Shown here: piece by piece, positions 1 through 8,345 of the stretch
Numbering within the stretch: the stretch's first letter is position 1
Layout of the letters: every line of letters starts with the position of its first letter
Virus record (IMG/VR): IMGVR_UViG_3300028558_000051
Location: 1 to 40,741 of that record
Reading direction: 5' to 3' (one strand)
Source of the DNA: a virus
DNA: 40,741 nt
The notes under the pieces: model-generated
The model's database searches: none
What the model was told of the DNA's origin: nothing
What the model saw: the letters and a program-made list of their open reading frames with translations, nothing else
Made by a program: the position numbers and the translations under genes

Positions 1-171
1 CGCCGAGGGGCTGACGATCGCGCCCAGCGACGATCCCGACGCAGAGGATTCTGAGCGCCGCGAGGAAATGATCAGCGGCAATGTGCTTACCGTTACGGCT
101 GTCGGATCGGGGACTGTCGTCCGGGGCGCCGCGATTTCCGGCACTAATGTCGCCGAGGGGCTGACGATCGC
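1..171. repeat. Patchwork of short copies of downstream sequence
   Basis: Bases 1-48 equal 358-405; 49-70 equal 1911-1932; 70-154 equal 4393-4477 except for one mismatch at 113 (A instead of C); 151-171 equal 358-378. Adjacent blocks share one to four bases at each joint. All blocks are in direct orientation and come from three different genes (a 52-aa gene, the NUDIX/DUF2213 gene and the cement gene). No reading frame makes sense across the joints. An assembly artefact at a contig edge is the simplest explanation; a real rearrangement is possible. Unique sequence begins at about 172, and 172-262 holds no recognisable gene. Confidence 0.9.
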
Positions 172-262
172 CGGATACGCAAGCTGCCTCACTGTGGCTC
201 CGCAATCGCCAGCCAAGGAAGTGGCGCGATAAGACTGAGAACGCCTGTTGGAGGTCGAACTG

Positions 263-421
263 ATGCCGCACGAGAAAGCCAAGACCGGTTCAACGGCGAC
301 GGATGCTGCCACCGACAGCCGCCGTACGGAAGAAGAAGACAAGTTCGGCTACGCGACCGCCGAGGGGCTGACGATCGCGCCCAGCGACGATCCCGACGCA
401 GAGGAATTCTATCTGGGCTGA
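263..421 (+). CDS. Small acidic 52-aa phage protein
   Basis: ATG at 263 is preceded by a good ribosome site (GGAGG about eight bases upstream). The product starts MPHEKAKTGS, is hydrophilic, and ends in an acidic tail (APSDDPDAEEFYLG). The stop at 419-421 lies five bases before the next ATG at 427, so the two genes are probably cotranscribed. No family is recognised. Its place upstream of the head protease suggests a small accessory head gene, but that rests only on position. Its 3' part is the source of two of the copied blocks in bases 1-171. Confidence 0.6.
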   Translation: MPHEKAKTGSTATDAATDSRRTEEEDKFGYATAEGLTIAPSDDPDAEEFYLG

Positions 422-426
422 GCAAT

Positions 427-750
427 ATGGCTCAGTTTTTTGGGATCGCGCCCGGAGAGGAAAAGACCGCGCCAGGGCTTCGTGTTCGTGTTGCCGAGGA
501 TGGCGAGCACGTCTGGATGCATGGCAAGTGGCTTGATCTTGGCGATGATCACGCCGTCGTGTGGATCGGCTGCAGCGAGATGGTGCGGTTTGTGCGGCAT
601 GACGGGGTCGCGTTACGGCTAGGCGAGTTTCCCGCCTGGATCGTGCGCGGCACCGGGCGCAGAAAAGCGCTCGCTGCGATGTTCAATATTGGGCAGTTCA
701 AGATGGTAGAGATTGTCGCGGCCGCGCGGCGGCATCGACAGTCATTGTAA
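427..750 (+). CDS. Hypothetical protein, 107 aa
   Basis: The ORF starts at ATG 427 and encodes a mixed hydrophobic/charged protein rich in Val and Trp (HVWMHGKWLDLGDD, HAVVWIGCSEMVRF), which looks like a small beta-rich fold with a basic C-terminal helix (VAAARRHRQSL). There is no signal peptide or membrane segment. It sits between a 52-aa gene and a secreted protein gene in the same direction. I do not recognise the family. A competing frame over the same bases lacks these gene-to-gene junctions and is less likely. Confidence 0.55.
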   Translation: MAQFFGIAPGEEKTAPGLRVRVAEDGEHVWMHGKWLDLGDDHAVVWIGCSEMVRFVRHDGVALRLGEFPAWIVRGTGRRKALAAMFNIGQFKMVEIVAAARRHRQSL

Positions 751-793
751 TTCGCCGTCTACACTATCAACAACGCAATCGCGGAGATGCGAA

Positions 794-1177
794 ATGAAGG
801 TTCTCGCCGCGATTTTGCTCGGCCTCTTCGCTGCCATGACCGCGCCGGCGATGGCGCAGACATCGCCGGTGCCGGTCACGCCGCGCGCCTGCGACACAAC
901 AACGGTATCAACCGGTGGGACAGCGGTCTCCGCGATCACCGGCCCAGTCAATGGCTACATTATCGTCAATCCGACCTCGGCCGCGAACCAAGGTATCGAG
1001 ACGGCGGAAGACCTCGCTCTCAATATGGTAACGAGCGCAACGACGACTGAGAACGGCACGACGATCGAGTTGGTGCCGGGGCAGTCCTATACCTGGACTC
1101 AGCAATCACCGCTGACCAATCCGGTATCCGTGAATGCCGCCACCAGCGGTCATGAATTCGCCTGTGAGCGGTGGTAG
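794..1177 (+). CDS. Small secreted protein with Sec signal peptide
   Basis: ATG 794 is preceded by GGAG about seven bases upstream; the frame is open further upstream, but this start places a classic signal peptide at the N-terminus: MKVLAAILLGLFAAMTAPAMA followed by Q, a signal peptidase I site (AMA|Q) near residue 22. The mature part is about 105 aa, Thr/Ser-rich and probably all beta, with two cysteines (PRACDT and HEFACERW) that could form one disulfide after export. The stop (1175-1177) lies just before the ATG of the head protease gene. Function is unknown. Export is unexpected for a head-operon product. Confidence 0.65.
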   Translation: MKVLAAILLGLFAAMTAPAMAQTSPVPVTPRACDTTTVSTGGTAVSAITGPVNGYIIVNPTSAANQGIETAEDLALNMVTSATTTENGTTIELVPGQSYTWTQQSPLTNPVSVNAATSGHEFACERW

Positions 1178-1179
1178 TG

Positions 1180-2922
1180 ATGCCGTTGACATCTAAGGGA
1201 GAGACAGTCCTCCGCGCCATGCAGGCCGAGTATGGCCGCAAAAAGGGCAAAGAAGTCTTCAACGCGAGCCGCAACGCCAAAACCATCACCGGCGTTGATG
1301 CAGAAGATATGTCGGGTTCTGAATGGGATGAGTTGCAGCGCCTCTTCGGCGAATGGATCGCAGAAGAACGAAAAGAGCCCGAACACGCAGACGATGAAGC
1401 CTTCATGCTGAGGCTCGGTCGCGGGCTCCGGAAGTTGCTGGGTTTCGATGCGGCGCCGGAAACGAAAAAGGCGGCATCGATCCTGTTCGTCGCTCCGAGC
1501 GGCAAAGTGCTGTTGCTTAAGCGGTCACCGACCGACGACTACCGGGCCGGCGAATGGGGCTTGCCCGGCGGGAAGGCCGAGACAGGCGAAGAAGCGGAGG
1601 ATGCCGCCCGGCGCGAGGCGAAAGAGGAAGTCGGCGATCACGTTCCGTCGCGCCTTGATGAGCTGCTGAAGCAAAAGACGCCGAAACAATGGGATCACGT
1701 CACCTATCTCGCCCGCGTCCCTGAGGAATTCGAGCCGACGCTGAGCGAAGAGCACACGGCGCATGTTTGGGCGATGCCCGGAGAATTGCCCGAGCCTCGT
1801 CACTCGGCGATCGATGATCTCTGCCGCAAGATGAAAGAACGTCTTGCCGCAGATGCAAACTCAGAAGGCAAGCTTTCAGCGACGACGCGGGAGGATATCG
1901 GCCGCGAAGGTTCTGAGCGCCGCGAGGAAATGCCGCAATCCGCCTTTCTTGGTCCTGACCGCACCTATCCGGTCAAGGAAAAGCGCGACGGGGAATGGAA
2001 ATACACCCGCAACTTGCTGTTGGCGGCAGCGCGGCGTGCCCGGATGCAGGGTCGCAAGGATATCGCGCGTCGGGCCGACGCCATTCGTGAACGGGAATTC
2101 AGCGACGCCGAGGATTGTTTCACCGCGAAGGACGACGAGAGCTTCGAAAAGCTCGAACACAGTCTGGCACACAAGAAAGGCGTTCATGACCCGAAGGCGC
2201 TTGCCGTGTTCATAGGACGCGAGCACGGCAAGATACCGGGTCGCGATGAGGCGCTTGTTGCGATGGCGGCCGATCGGATGCCAGGGCGTATTCATCTGTT
2301 CGAGGATCGCCGACAACTTTCGGGAGTGGCTTTCGATCGCAAGTCGACGCGGACGATCGATCATGACGGTCGCCTTCGGGTGTCGGTCGCCAATATCAGC
2401 AAGTCCAATGTAAGTCCTTACTGGGGACATGAAATACCCGATTGGGACAGGCTTGGTCTGGAACCAAACAAGATTTACCGGCTTTACCGCGATCCAAAAG
2501 AGCTTGCCAAAGCGGTCGACACCTTCAACGGCGTCCCCATTCTTGATGAGCATCAGCCATCAACGGCTGAGGATCATCCGCGCGAGCTTGTTGTCGGCGC
2601 AACGGGGACGGAAGCTAAATTTGAAGCTCCTTACCTAAAGAACTCATTGATATTTTGGCCGCAGGAAGCGATCAACGACATCGATAGAAACGAGCGTCGG
2701 CAATTGTCGGCTTCTTATCGATACGTCGCAGACATGACGCCCGGCGTGACGCCCGAGGGCGAACAATTCGATGGTCGAATGACCCAAATTTTTGGGAATC
2801 ATGTGATGCTCTGTGCCGAAGGGCGCGTCGGAAGCGATGTCATGGTCGGCGACGCCGCTTTGAAAAAGAGCGTTATGCGCAAGGATTTCCGCTGGGCCGA
2901 TCTGCCCGCGATGGCGCGCTAA
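1180..2922 (+). CDS. NUDIX + DUF2213 fusion, probable prohead protease
   Basis: A 580-aa multidomain protein. Residues ~5-45 carry a KGKEVFNASRNAKTITGVD-type motif seen at the N-terminus of phage head proteins. Residues ~95-215 are a NUDIX hydrolase with the box G-x5-E-x7-REAKEEVG (residues ~129-152). Residues ~255-355 resemble a DUF6582-like segment. Residues ~370-565 match DUF2213 (IYRLYRDPKELAKAV, PILDEHQPSTAEDHP, and a C-terminal SDVMVGDAALKKS). DUF2213 proteins are considered head maturation proteases in phages with DUF2184 capsids, which fits the gene order here. The NUDIX part would hydrolyse a nucleoside-diphosphate-linked substrate; which one cannot be told. The start is placed at ATG 1180; GTG 1171 in the same frame is an alternative. 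Confidence 0.8.
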   Translation: MPLTSKGETVLRAMQAEYGRKKGKEVFNASRNAKTITGVDAEDMSGSEWDELQRLFGEWIAEERKEPEHADDEAFMLRLGRGLRKLLGFDAAPETKKAASILFVAPSGKVLLLKRSPTDDYRAGEWGLPGGKAETGEEAEDAARREAKEEVGDHVPSRLDELLKQKTPKQWDHVTYLARVPEEFEPTLSEEHTAHVWAMPGELPEPRHSAIDDLCRKMKERLAADANSEGKLSATTREDIGREGSERREEMPQSAFLGPDRTYPVKEKRDGEWKYTRNLLLAAARRARMQGRKDIARRADAIREREFSDAEDCFTAKDDESFEKLEHSLAHKKGVHDPKALAVFIGREHGKIPGRDEALVAMAADRMPGRIHLFEDRRQLSGVAFDRKSTRTIDHDGRLRVSVANISKSNVSPYWGHEIPDWDRLGLEPNKIYRLYRDPKELAKAVDTFNGVPILDEHQPSTAEDHPRELVVGATGTEAKFEAPYLKNSLIFWPQEAINDIDRNERRQLSASYRYVADMTPGVTPEGEQFDGRMTQIFGNHVMLCAEGRVGSDVMVGDAALKKSVMRKDFRWADLPAMAR

Positions 2923-2983
2923 GCTCGCAAAGAAAACCGCAGCCCGGCGGTCAACGGGCGACAACCACAGGAGACGTGACGAC

Positions 2984-3838
2984 ATGCCGAAACAGGCACA
3001 AAAGTTGTCGCCCGCGGGCCGTGAGCTGCGCGGTGCGCTTGCTGTTTACCTGGCGCCGCGAATGGCCGCGGACCAGAAACTGCCAGACATCGGGGGCATC
3101 CTAACCGGAGCGCCGATCACCAATCGGGTGATGCAGACGACCGGCATCGTGACGGCACTCAAGACCGCCATCACCGGAAAGCTCGCAAAGGATGCCGACA
3201 TCGATGATGTCGTCGATGTCATTCAGGCAGCCGAACGCGTCATCGAAGAGGCTCAGAAGGCCGAAGGCGAGGACGAGATCGAGCCAAACGCCGCGATGCC
3301 GATGGTCGCCGAGCCGGAAGACGAAGACGATGACAACGATGCCAACGGTGAGGACAAGGAAGAGCATCCGATCGTCGCCAAGGTCCGCGCCTTCTGCAAG
3401 GAAAAAATGTCGCCCGAGGACTGTGCCAAGCTCGACGAGCTGATCGGCGAAGAGTTGCGGGCACATGACGAAGAGATCGAAAAAAAGGCCAAGAACGGAA
3501 TGCCCGAAAATGCCGTCACCAAAGAGGCGATGGACGAGGCCATTCGCGTTGCTCTGCGCGCCAATGATGCAAAGCACACCGGCATCGCCGCGGCGCTCGC
3601 AAAGGTGCGTCCATCGGTCGGCGAGATCCGGGTTGCCTGCGACTCCGCCCCGGCCGTCTTCCGGAAGGCCCTCGAAATGAAGGGCATTGCCGCCAAGAAC
3701 GTGCCTGATGCCGGTCTCGAAGCGGTGTGGGACGCCTGTGCGGCAATCCCCAAGACGGCCATACCCCCCCTCGCCGCCGATGTTGCGCTTCCCGAAGGTG
3801 TGCTGCCGTTTGAGCAGCGCATCCTCGGTGCCGCTTAA
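2984..3838 (+). CDS. Acidic, helical scaffold-like head protein
   Basis: The 284-aa product follows the protease gene after 61 bases and has a good ribosome site (AGGAG). The middle (~residues 85-125) is extremely acidic (EPEDEDDDNDANGEDKEE) and is flanked by charged helices likely to coil; the C-terminal ~80 residues are more globular. Charge, helix content and place directly between protease and capsid genes fit an internal scaffold degraded during maturation. In related phages comparable sequence can be the C-terminal part of the DUF2213 protein (from memory); here it is a separate gene. The assignment is by context and composition only. Confidence 0.55.
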   Translation: MPKQAQKLSPAGRELRGALAVYLAPRMAADQKLPDIGGILTGAPITNRVMQTTGIVTALKTAITGKLAKDADIDDVVDVIQAAERVIEEAQKAEGEDEIEPNAAMPMVAEPEDEDDDNDANGEDKEEHPIVAKVRAFCKEKMSPEDCAKLDELIGEELRAHDEEIEKKAKNGMPENAVTKEAMDEAIRVALRANDAKHTGIAAALAKVRPSVGEIRVACDSAPAVFRKALEMKGIAAKNVPDAGLEAVWDACAAIPKTAIPPLAADVALPEGVLPFEQRILGAA

Positions 3839-3874
3839 CGCTCGCCACAGCTTTTCGAAAAGGAGAGATAAGTC

Positions 3875-4849
3875 ATGGCGCAGAGCAGCCAGGGCTTCCA
3901 GAGCATCGTCAACCAGCTCCCCTCGCCGGGTCTGGTTGGCGCGCCGGCGAGCCTCAATCCGCAATATTACTACCCGGCCGGCCCTGGTGGACTTGTCGCC
4001 GGTGATGACGGCGCGGCCGATGGCGGCATCCTCGTCGGACGCTGGGCATGGTTGTCACAGAACTATTTGAACCCGGACAACCAGCCGAACGTCGTCAACA
4101 ATTTCGGCAGCGGTCTGCCGATCGGGCTGGTGCCGAACCACCTTCAGGGGCTCGTCACGGTATTTCTGAAGGAGGCAAGCCTTTTGCTTCCTTCAGGACT
4201 GCCTGTTGGCATTCTAACCGCAGGCGATACCTGGATCATCAATGGCGGTTCGACCCAGGCTCTGATCGGTCAAAAGGTCTACGCGGCCTTCGCCGATGGC
4301 AGTTCGTCCTTTGCGGCGACGGGTTCGCCGACGACCGGCGCCTCGGGGGCCAGCTCAAGCATTGCGCCATCGACCTTTTCCGTCACCGGCTCGATCAGCG
4401 GCAATGTGCTTACCGTTACGGCTGTCGGATCGGGGCCTGTCGTCCGGGGCGCCGCGATTTCCGGCACTAATGTCGCCTCGGGCACGCTGATCGCCAGTCA
4501 GCTTTCTGGAGCGGCCGGCGGGGTCGGGACTTATGCGGTGTCGATCGGCGAGCAGAGCGCAGCCTCGACCGCCATCAGCGGCACCTACGGTACGCTGACC
4601 CTCGGCACGGTCACCGGTGGCATCTTTGCGGTCAACGATGTCATCTCCGGCTCGGGCGTTACTTCGGGTTCGGTGCTGACCCAGCTTCTCACCGGTACCG
4701 GCGGCACTGGCTCGACCTTTGCGGTCAACCCGTCGCAGACCGCGGGTTCCACCACGATCTCGGTCGCCGCGATCAACGTCGAGACCGCGTGGTACGCCCA
4801 GTCTTCGGGCAATCCCGGCGAGATCGTCAAGATTTCGCGGCTCCCGTAA
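3875..4849 (+). CDS. Capsid cement/decoration protein with inserted beta repeats
   Basis: The 324-aa product starts at ATG 3875 behind AGGAG. The N-terminal ~150 residues (GRWAWLSQNYLNPDNQP, LPIGLVPNHLQGLVT) match the phage structural cement (Gp24-like) type usually found just before a DUF2184 capsid gene. From ~168 to ~300 there are two copies of a Gly/Thr/Ser-rich beta module (SISGNVLTVTAV ... GGVGTYAVS; ISGSGVTSGSVLTQLLTGTG), after which the cement fold resumes with a short tail (ETAWYAQSSGNPGEIVKISR). The same module recurs in the neck terminator, sheath and gpJ-like proteins. Part of this insert (4393-4477) is also copied at 70-154. Confidence 0.75.
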   Translation: MAQSSQGFQSIVNQLPSPGLVGAPASLNPQYYYPAGPGGLVAGDDGAADGGILVGRWAWLSQNYLNPDNQPNVVNNFGSGLPIGLVPNHLQGLVTVFLKEASLLLPSGLPVGILTAGDTWIINGGSTQALIGQKVYAAFADGSSSFAATGSPTTGASGASSSIAPSTFSVTGSISGNVLTVTAVGSGPVVRGAAISGTNVASGTLIASQLSGAAGGVGTYAVSIGEQSAASTAISGTYGTLTLGTVTGGIFAVNDVISGSGVTSGSVLTQLLTGTGGTGSTFAVNPSQTAGSTTISVAAINVETAWYAQSSGNPGEIVKISRLP

Positions 4850-4874
4850 TAGCCTCAGCAGGAAGGAAAGAACC

Positions 4875-5984
4875 ATGAACGTCCAGCAGTCGCTCGCTGC
4901 CATGCGGGCGGACCTGCCGATGCTGCACGCGCGGGGCATCCGCTTCGAGCCTGGCACCGAGCCTCTTCTTTACGCATCAAGCGATCCTCGCCTCGGCACG
5001 CCTTTCAATATGGCGATGGACGCGCTCCCCGCGCTCATCACCGAGCCGAACGCCGGCGTCCCGATGCTGTTCACCAACATCGTCGATCCCAGGACCTACA
5101 ATATTCTGTTCGCGCCCATGAAGGTTGCTGAAATCTTCGAAGGCGAAGAACAGCGGGGTTCCTGGGAAGATATCTCGGCGATGTTTCCGACGTCCGAGTA
5201 CATTGGCGAGCCGACATCTTACGACGACTACCAGAAGACCGGTGTCGCCGGGGTCAACCTCAACTGGCCGCAGCGCGAGAATTATCTGTGGCAGATCATG
5301 ATTACCTATGGTGATCTGGAAGCTGCTCGTGCCGCTCGCGCCAATGTCAATATCATCGCTGAAAAGCAGAATTCGGCCGCCTTCCGGCTCGCCAAGTTCG
5401 GCAACGGCGTCTACGCCTTTGGCGTCAATGGATTGCAAAATTACGGATCGGTGAACGATCCCAATCTCAGCGCCTCCCTGACGCCGGCGGTGAAAGCCTA
5501 TGGTGGCACTGCGTGGACGGTCGGCGGCGTCGTCAAGGCCACGGCAAACGAGATTTTCACGGACATTCAGTCGGTTGTCGGCCAGGTGATCAGCCAGGCC
5601 GATGGCCAGGTCACGACCTCATCGCGCATGCGCTTTGCTCTTCCGGCATCGGTCAGCAACGCGCTCACCGCGACGAATTCCTTCGGGGTCACGGTGCGGA
5701 ACCTGCTCAAGGAGAATTATCCCAATCTCGAGCTGGTCGAGGGAGTGCAGGAGTATTCTGCGACCAGTGCGCAGAATCCGATTGGGATCGCCGCGGGGAA
5801 CCTTATCCAGATCGTGGTGCCGGAAATCGCGACGCAGCGTAGCGCGACCTCGTTTTATAGCGACAAGATGCGGACGCACCGCCTCGTCGCACAGTCCAGC
5901 TACTACGAGCAGAAGCGGACTTCCGGCGCCTGGGGAACGGTCATCCGCATGCCGTTGGCGATTGCCAGCATGGTCGGCGTGTGA
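4875..5984 (+). CDS. Major capsid protein, DUF2184 family
   Basis: The 369-aa product starts at ATG 4875 (MNVQQSLAAMRADLPML) behind a strong AGGAAGGAAAG ribosome site. It shows the usual traits of DUF2184 major capsid proteins: a short helical N-arm, a run around residues 65-100 (NIVDPRTYNILFAPMKVAEI), a YDDYQKTGVAGVNLNWPQRE region near 115, and a C-terminal segment reading THRLVAQSSYYEQKRTSGAW. Its length is normal for the family. It follows protease, scaffold-like and cement genes in the expected order. The stop overlaps the next start (TGATG), which indicates translational coupling. Confidence 0.88.
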   Translation: MNVQQSLAAMRADLPMLHARGIRFEPGTEPLLYASSDPRLGTPFNMAMDALPALITEPNAGVPMLFTNIVDPRTYNILFAPMKVAEIFEGEEQRGSWEDISAMFPTSEYIGEPTSYDDYQKTGVAGVNLNWPQRENYLWQIMITYGDLEAARAARANVNIIAEKQNSAAFRLAKFGNGVYAFGVNGLQNYGSVNDPNLSASLTPAVKAYGGTAWTVGGVVKATANEIFTDIQSVVGQVISQADGQVTTSSRMRFALPASVSNALTATNSFGVTVRNLLKENYPNLELVEGVQEYSATSAQNPIGIAAGNLIQIVVPEIATQRSATSFYSDKMRTHRLVAQSSYYEQKRTSGAWGTVIRMPLAIASMVGV

Positions 5985-6580
5985 TGGTCGATCATCCGCA
6001 TCAGCGCGCCCCTCAGCAGGGTGCAAATCGAGGCATCCCGCATCCGACCGATGAACGCGGGGCACCGGCGTTCCCAGCGACGCCGACGCCGCCATCGGCG
6101 CCGGCAAGCGGAACGGATACCGTGACCGTAGCCTGCAAGCTCGCGAATGGCTTGATCCTGCGGGTGTTTGACGAAACGGTAGAATCTCGTCCCGTGCTGG
6201 GCGGTGGGGTCAAGGAAGAGAAAGTCTTTCTTCCGACCGGAACGCAATATGTCGTCCGCGGGCCAATCGTGAACCTCGGTGCCTATCGGCAAGCCGGCGA
6301 ACTTCCCGATGGGATTGTCGGTGGTTATGCCCTCACACCGGGAATCCCGCGCGATTTCTGGGAGCGCTGGCTGGATCAAAATAAACACAGTGACCTGGTT
6401 CGCAACCAGATCGTCTTTGCCTCATCGAGCTACGACCGGGCCAGCGGTCAGGCACGCGACATGAAGGATGTGAAATCGGGACTGGAGCCGCTTGATCCCG
6501 ACAACCCAACAGCGCGCAATCCGCGCGACTTTGCAGGAATTACCCGTGGCGAACACGCGCCGGGCGCCCGCGCCGCCTAA
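5984..6580 (+). CDS. Capsid-proximal protein, first of two tandem paralogs
   Basis: The start ATG 5984 overlaps the capsid stop; GTG 5981 is possible but less likely. The 198-aa product has a Pro-rich N-terminus (PAFPATPTPPSAPASG), then a domain running from TVTVACKLANGLILRVF to IPRDFWERWLDQNKHSDLVRN. The same layout occurs in the next gene (SIGCRLVNGVRLRSF ... VPRTFWESWCVANADSPLLKQ), so the pair arose by duplication or shares one domain. The C-terminal ~50 residues (SGQARDMKDVKSGLEPLDPD) are unique to this copy. It is probably a minor head or decoration protein; function is unknown. Confidence 0.65.
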   Translation: MVDHPHQRAPQQGANRGIPHPTDERGAPAFPATPTPPSAPASGTDTVTVACKLANGLILRVFDETVESRPVLGGGVKEEKVFLPTGTQYVVRGPIVNLGAYRQAGELPDGIVGGYALTPGIPRDFWERWLDQNKHSDLVRNQIVFASSSYDRASGQARDMKDVKSGLEPLDPDNPTARNPRDFAGITRGEHAPGARAA

Positions 6581-6887
6581 GCCGGCGTCCGCCGAAAAGG
6601 GGGATGCCGTTTCCATCGGTTGCCGCTTGGTGAACGGTGTCCGGCTTCGCAGTTTCGTATCGGTCAATGATGCCGACACGGGACTCAATCGGTTTCAGGA
6701 AGATGCCAGCATCTTGCTTCGCGGAACTGGCGCCGCTGCCGACGCTTCGCTGTTCTGGGACGAACGAGGCGGCGCGGTAGCGATAACACCGCTGGTGCCA
6801 CGTACATTTTGGGAATCATGGTGCGTTGCGAACGCCGATTCACCTCTGCTCAAACAAGGCATCATTTACGAAATCGCAGCGGAGTGA
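6546..6887 (+). CDS. Capsid-proximal protein, second tandem paralog
   Basis: The likely start is GTG 6546, seven bases after AGGA (6535-6538), overlapping the upstream gene by 35 bases; an in-frame TTG at 6492 would give a longer product. The 113-aa protein carries only the domain shared with its upstream neighbour: a VSIGCRLVNG strand region, a variable middle, then ITPLVPRTFWESWCVANAD and a terminal strand (IIYEIAAE). It lacks the paralog's C-terminal extension. The two products may form a heteromeric virion part, but this is inferred only from their homology and adjacency. Confidence 0.6.
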   Translation: MANTRRAPAPPKPASAEKGDAVSIGCRLVNGVRLRSFVSVNDADTGLNRFQEDASILLRGTGAAADASLFWDERGGAVAITPLVPRTFWESWCVANADSPLLKQGIIYEIAAE

Positions 6888-6890
6888 GAC

Positions 6891-7466
6891 ATGAGCACGT
6901 ATTACAATCTTCTCGATACCCAACGCGGTGATTTCGTTCTCAACGCAACGACTCTGGCCGCGATCCAAGGGCCGCAGACACGGTACCTGTCTCTCACCGA
7001 CGCGAAGGCAGATAGCGGAATACCGCTGACGGCAGCGGCCGGCACGCCGGCGGGTGCCGTGGGGATTTCCCGCACCGCCGGAACCAGCCTTCAGCTCGTG
7101 GGCGAGGCCACATCGTCGAGCGCCAAGACCGATAAGGCGTTCTTCGAATTCAATCTGCCGAGCACCTATGTCGCCGGCGCCGCGATTCCCGTCGTCGTCA
7201 ATGCAATCGTGACGGGGTCGGGTACATTGACCGGGGCGTCAACGACGATAACCGTGGCGGCGTACACCGAGACGAACGGCGTCGAAGCGGCGCTGACTGT
7301 ATCGGCGGCGCAACAGTTCGACAAGACTGGCGAGACGCTGACATTTACTGTCACCGGGACCGGTCTCGCGCCGGGTCAGCATGTCGCGGTCGAGATCACC
7401 ATGCTGGTGACCTCCGCTTCAGGGGCCAATACCGGCGTCATCAACAGCGTGGCGATCCAGGCGTAG
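6891..7466 (+). CDS. Beta-rich hypothetical structural protein, 191 aa
   Basis: ATG 6891 lies three bases after the previous stop. The product (MSTYYNLLDTQRGDFVLN ...) is Thr/Ala/Val-rich with alternating hydrophobic residues, as in beta-sandwich decoration proteins. A middle stretch (residues ~85-175) contains NLPSTYVAGAAIPVVVNAIV and ends with LAPGQHVAVEITMLVTSASG, which looks like a carbohydrate-binding-type or Ig-like sandwich. No signal peptide is present. It sits between capsid-associated paralogs and the MuF-like gene, so a minor virion protein is likely. I do not recognise the family. Confidence 0.6.
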   Translation: MSTYYNLLDTQRGDFVLNATTLAAIQGPQTRYLSLTDAKADSGIPLTAAAGTPAGAVGISRTAGTSLQLVGEATSSSAKTDKAFFEFNLPSTYVAGAAIPVVVNAIVTGSGTLTGASTTITVAAYTETNGVEAALTVSAAQQFDKTGETLTFTVTGTGLAPGQHVAVEITMLVTSASGANTGVINSVAIQA

Positions 7467-7483
7467 GCTAGCGTCTCTACAAG

Positions 7484-8320
7484 ATGCCTCGGAATGCGCC
7501 GAAGACGTTGAAGCCTGTACGGCCCAACGCGGGCATCGAAATCGCCTATCGGAAGAAGATCGACGCGCTGGTAAAAGCCATGCACGCGTCATTGACGTAC
7601 TGGCTCACGGCGGCTTATCGGGCAAATGAACCCGAGCTATTGGCGCACGATGCTCCCCCCGATGCCAGCGGCGGAACACCGATCCAGCGCAGCCCGGCCA
7701 TGGCATTGCGCGAGAGAATGCGCCAACTCACGCGACAGTGGCAGAAGCGCTTCGACGACGCGTCTCTCGACCTGGCCAAGTATTTCGCCACCGCCGTTAC
7801 CGAGCGGAACGATGCTGCCCTGCGCTCGATCCTGAAGCGTAGCGGGTTCACGGTGCAGTTCAAGCTTACCCGGGCCATGAATGATGTGCTACAGGCGACG
7901 GTCGGGGAAAACGTCTCACTGATCAAAAGCATCGCTTCGCAGCATTTGACGCAGGTCGAGGGATTAGTGATGCGCTCGGTCACCGCGGGACGCGATCTCG
8001 AAAGCCTCGCCAAGGAGCTGCAAGAACAATTCGGGGTAACGAAGCGACGCGCGGCGAGGATAAGCCTAGACCAAAATAACAAGGCGACGGCGGCACTGAC
8101 GCGAGTTCGCTATGTCGAACTCGGGATAAAAACCGCCAAGTGGCGCCATTCAGGGGGCGGCAAAGAACCCAGACCCTCGCATGTTAAGGCAAGCCGAGAG
8201 GGTGTGACCTACAATATTGACGAAGGGTGGCTTGATCCGGCGATAGGGAAAAGAATCTGGCCCGGAAGTGAAATCAATTGCCGATGTGTGTCAATCCCAA
8301 TCGTCGCCGGGTTCTCGTGA
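7484..8320 (+). CDS. Phage Mu gpF-like (MuF) minor head protein
   Basis: The 278-aa product has a helical N-terminal half and a C-terminal MuF-type domain. Hallmarks are seen near the C-terminus: KWRHSGGGKEPRPSHVKASR, then IDEGWLDPA and WPGSEINCRCVSIPIV, the W..H/R...H...PG..NCRC pattern of the family. MuF proteins are minor capsid or injected components, normally encoded next to the portal; here the gene is downstream of the capsid. The gene ends 25 bases before the proposed TTG start of the adaptor gene. There is no C-terminal toxin or effector extension. Confidence 0.8.
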   Translation: MPRNAPKTLKPVRPNAGIEIAYRKKIDALVKAMHASLTYWLTAAYRANEPELLAHDAPPDASGGTPIQRSPAMALRERMRQLTRQWQKRFDDASLDLAKYFATAVTERNDAALRSILKRSGFTVQFKLTRAMNDVLQATVGENVSLIKSIASQHLTQVEGLVMRSVTAGRDLESLAKELQEQFGVTKRRAARISLDQNNKATAALTRVRYVELGIKTAKWRHSGGGKEPRPSHVKASREGVTYNIDEGWLDPAIGKRIWPGSEINCRCVSIPIVAGFS

Positions 8321-8345
8321 TGTCGCGCAAAAATCCGAGGCTACA

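Noticed and set aside
1-171. Diversity-generating template/variable repeat
   Set aside because: The copies are composed of several blocks from different genes, show only one mismatch, not at adenines in a clear pattern, and no reverse transcriptase is present in the window.
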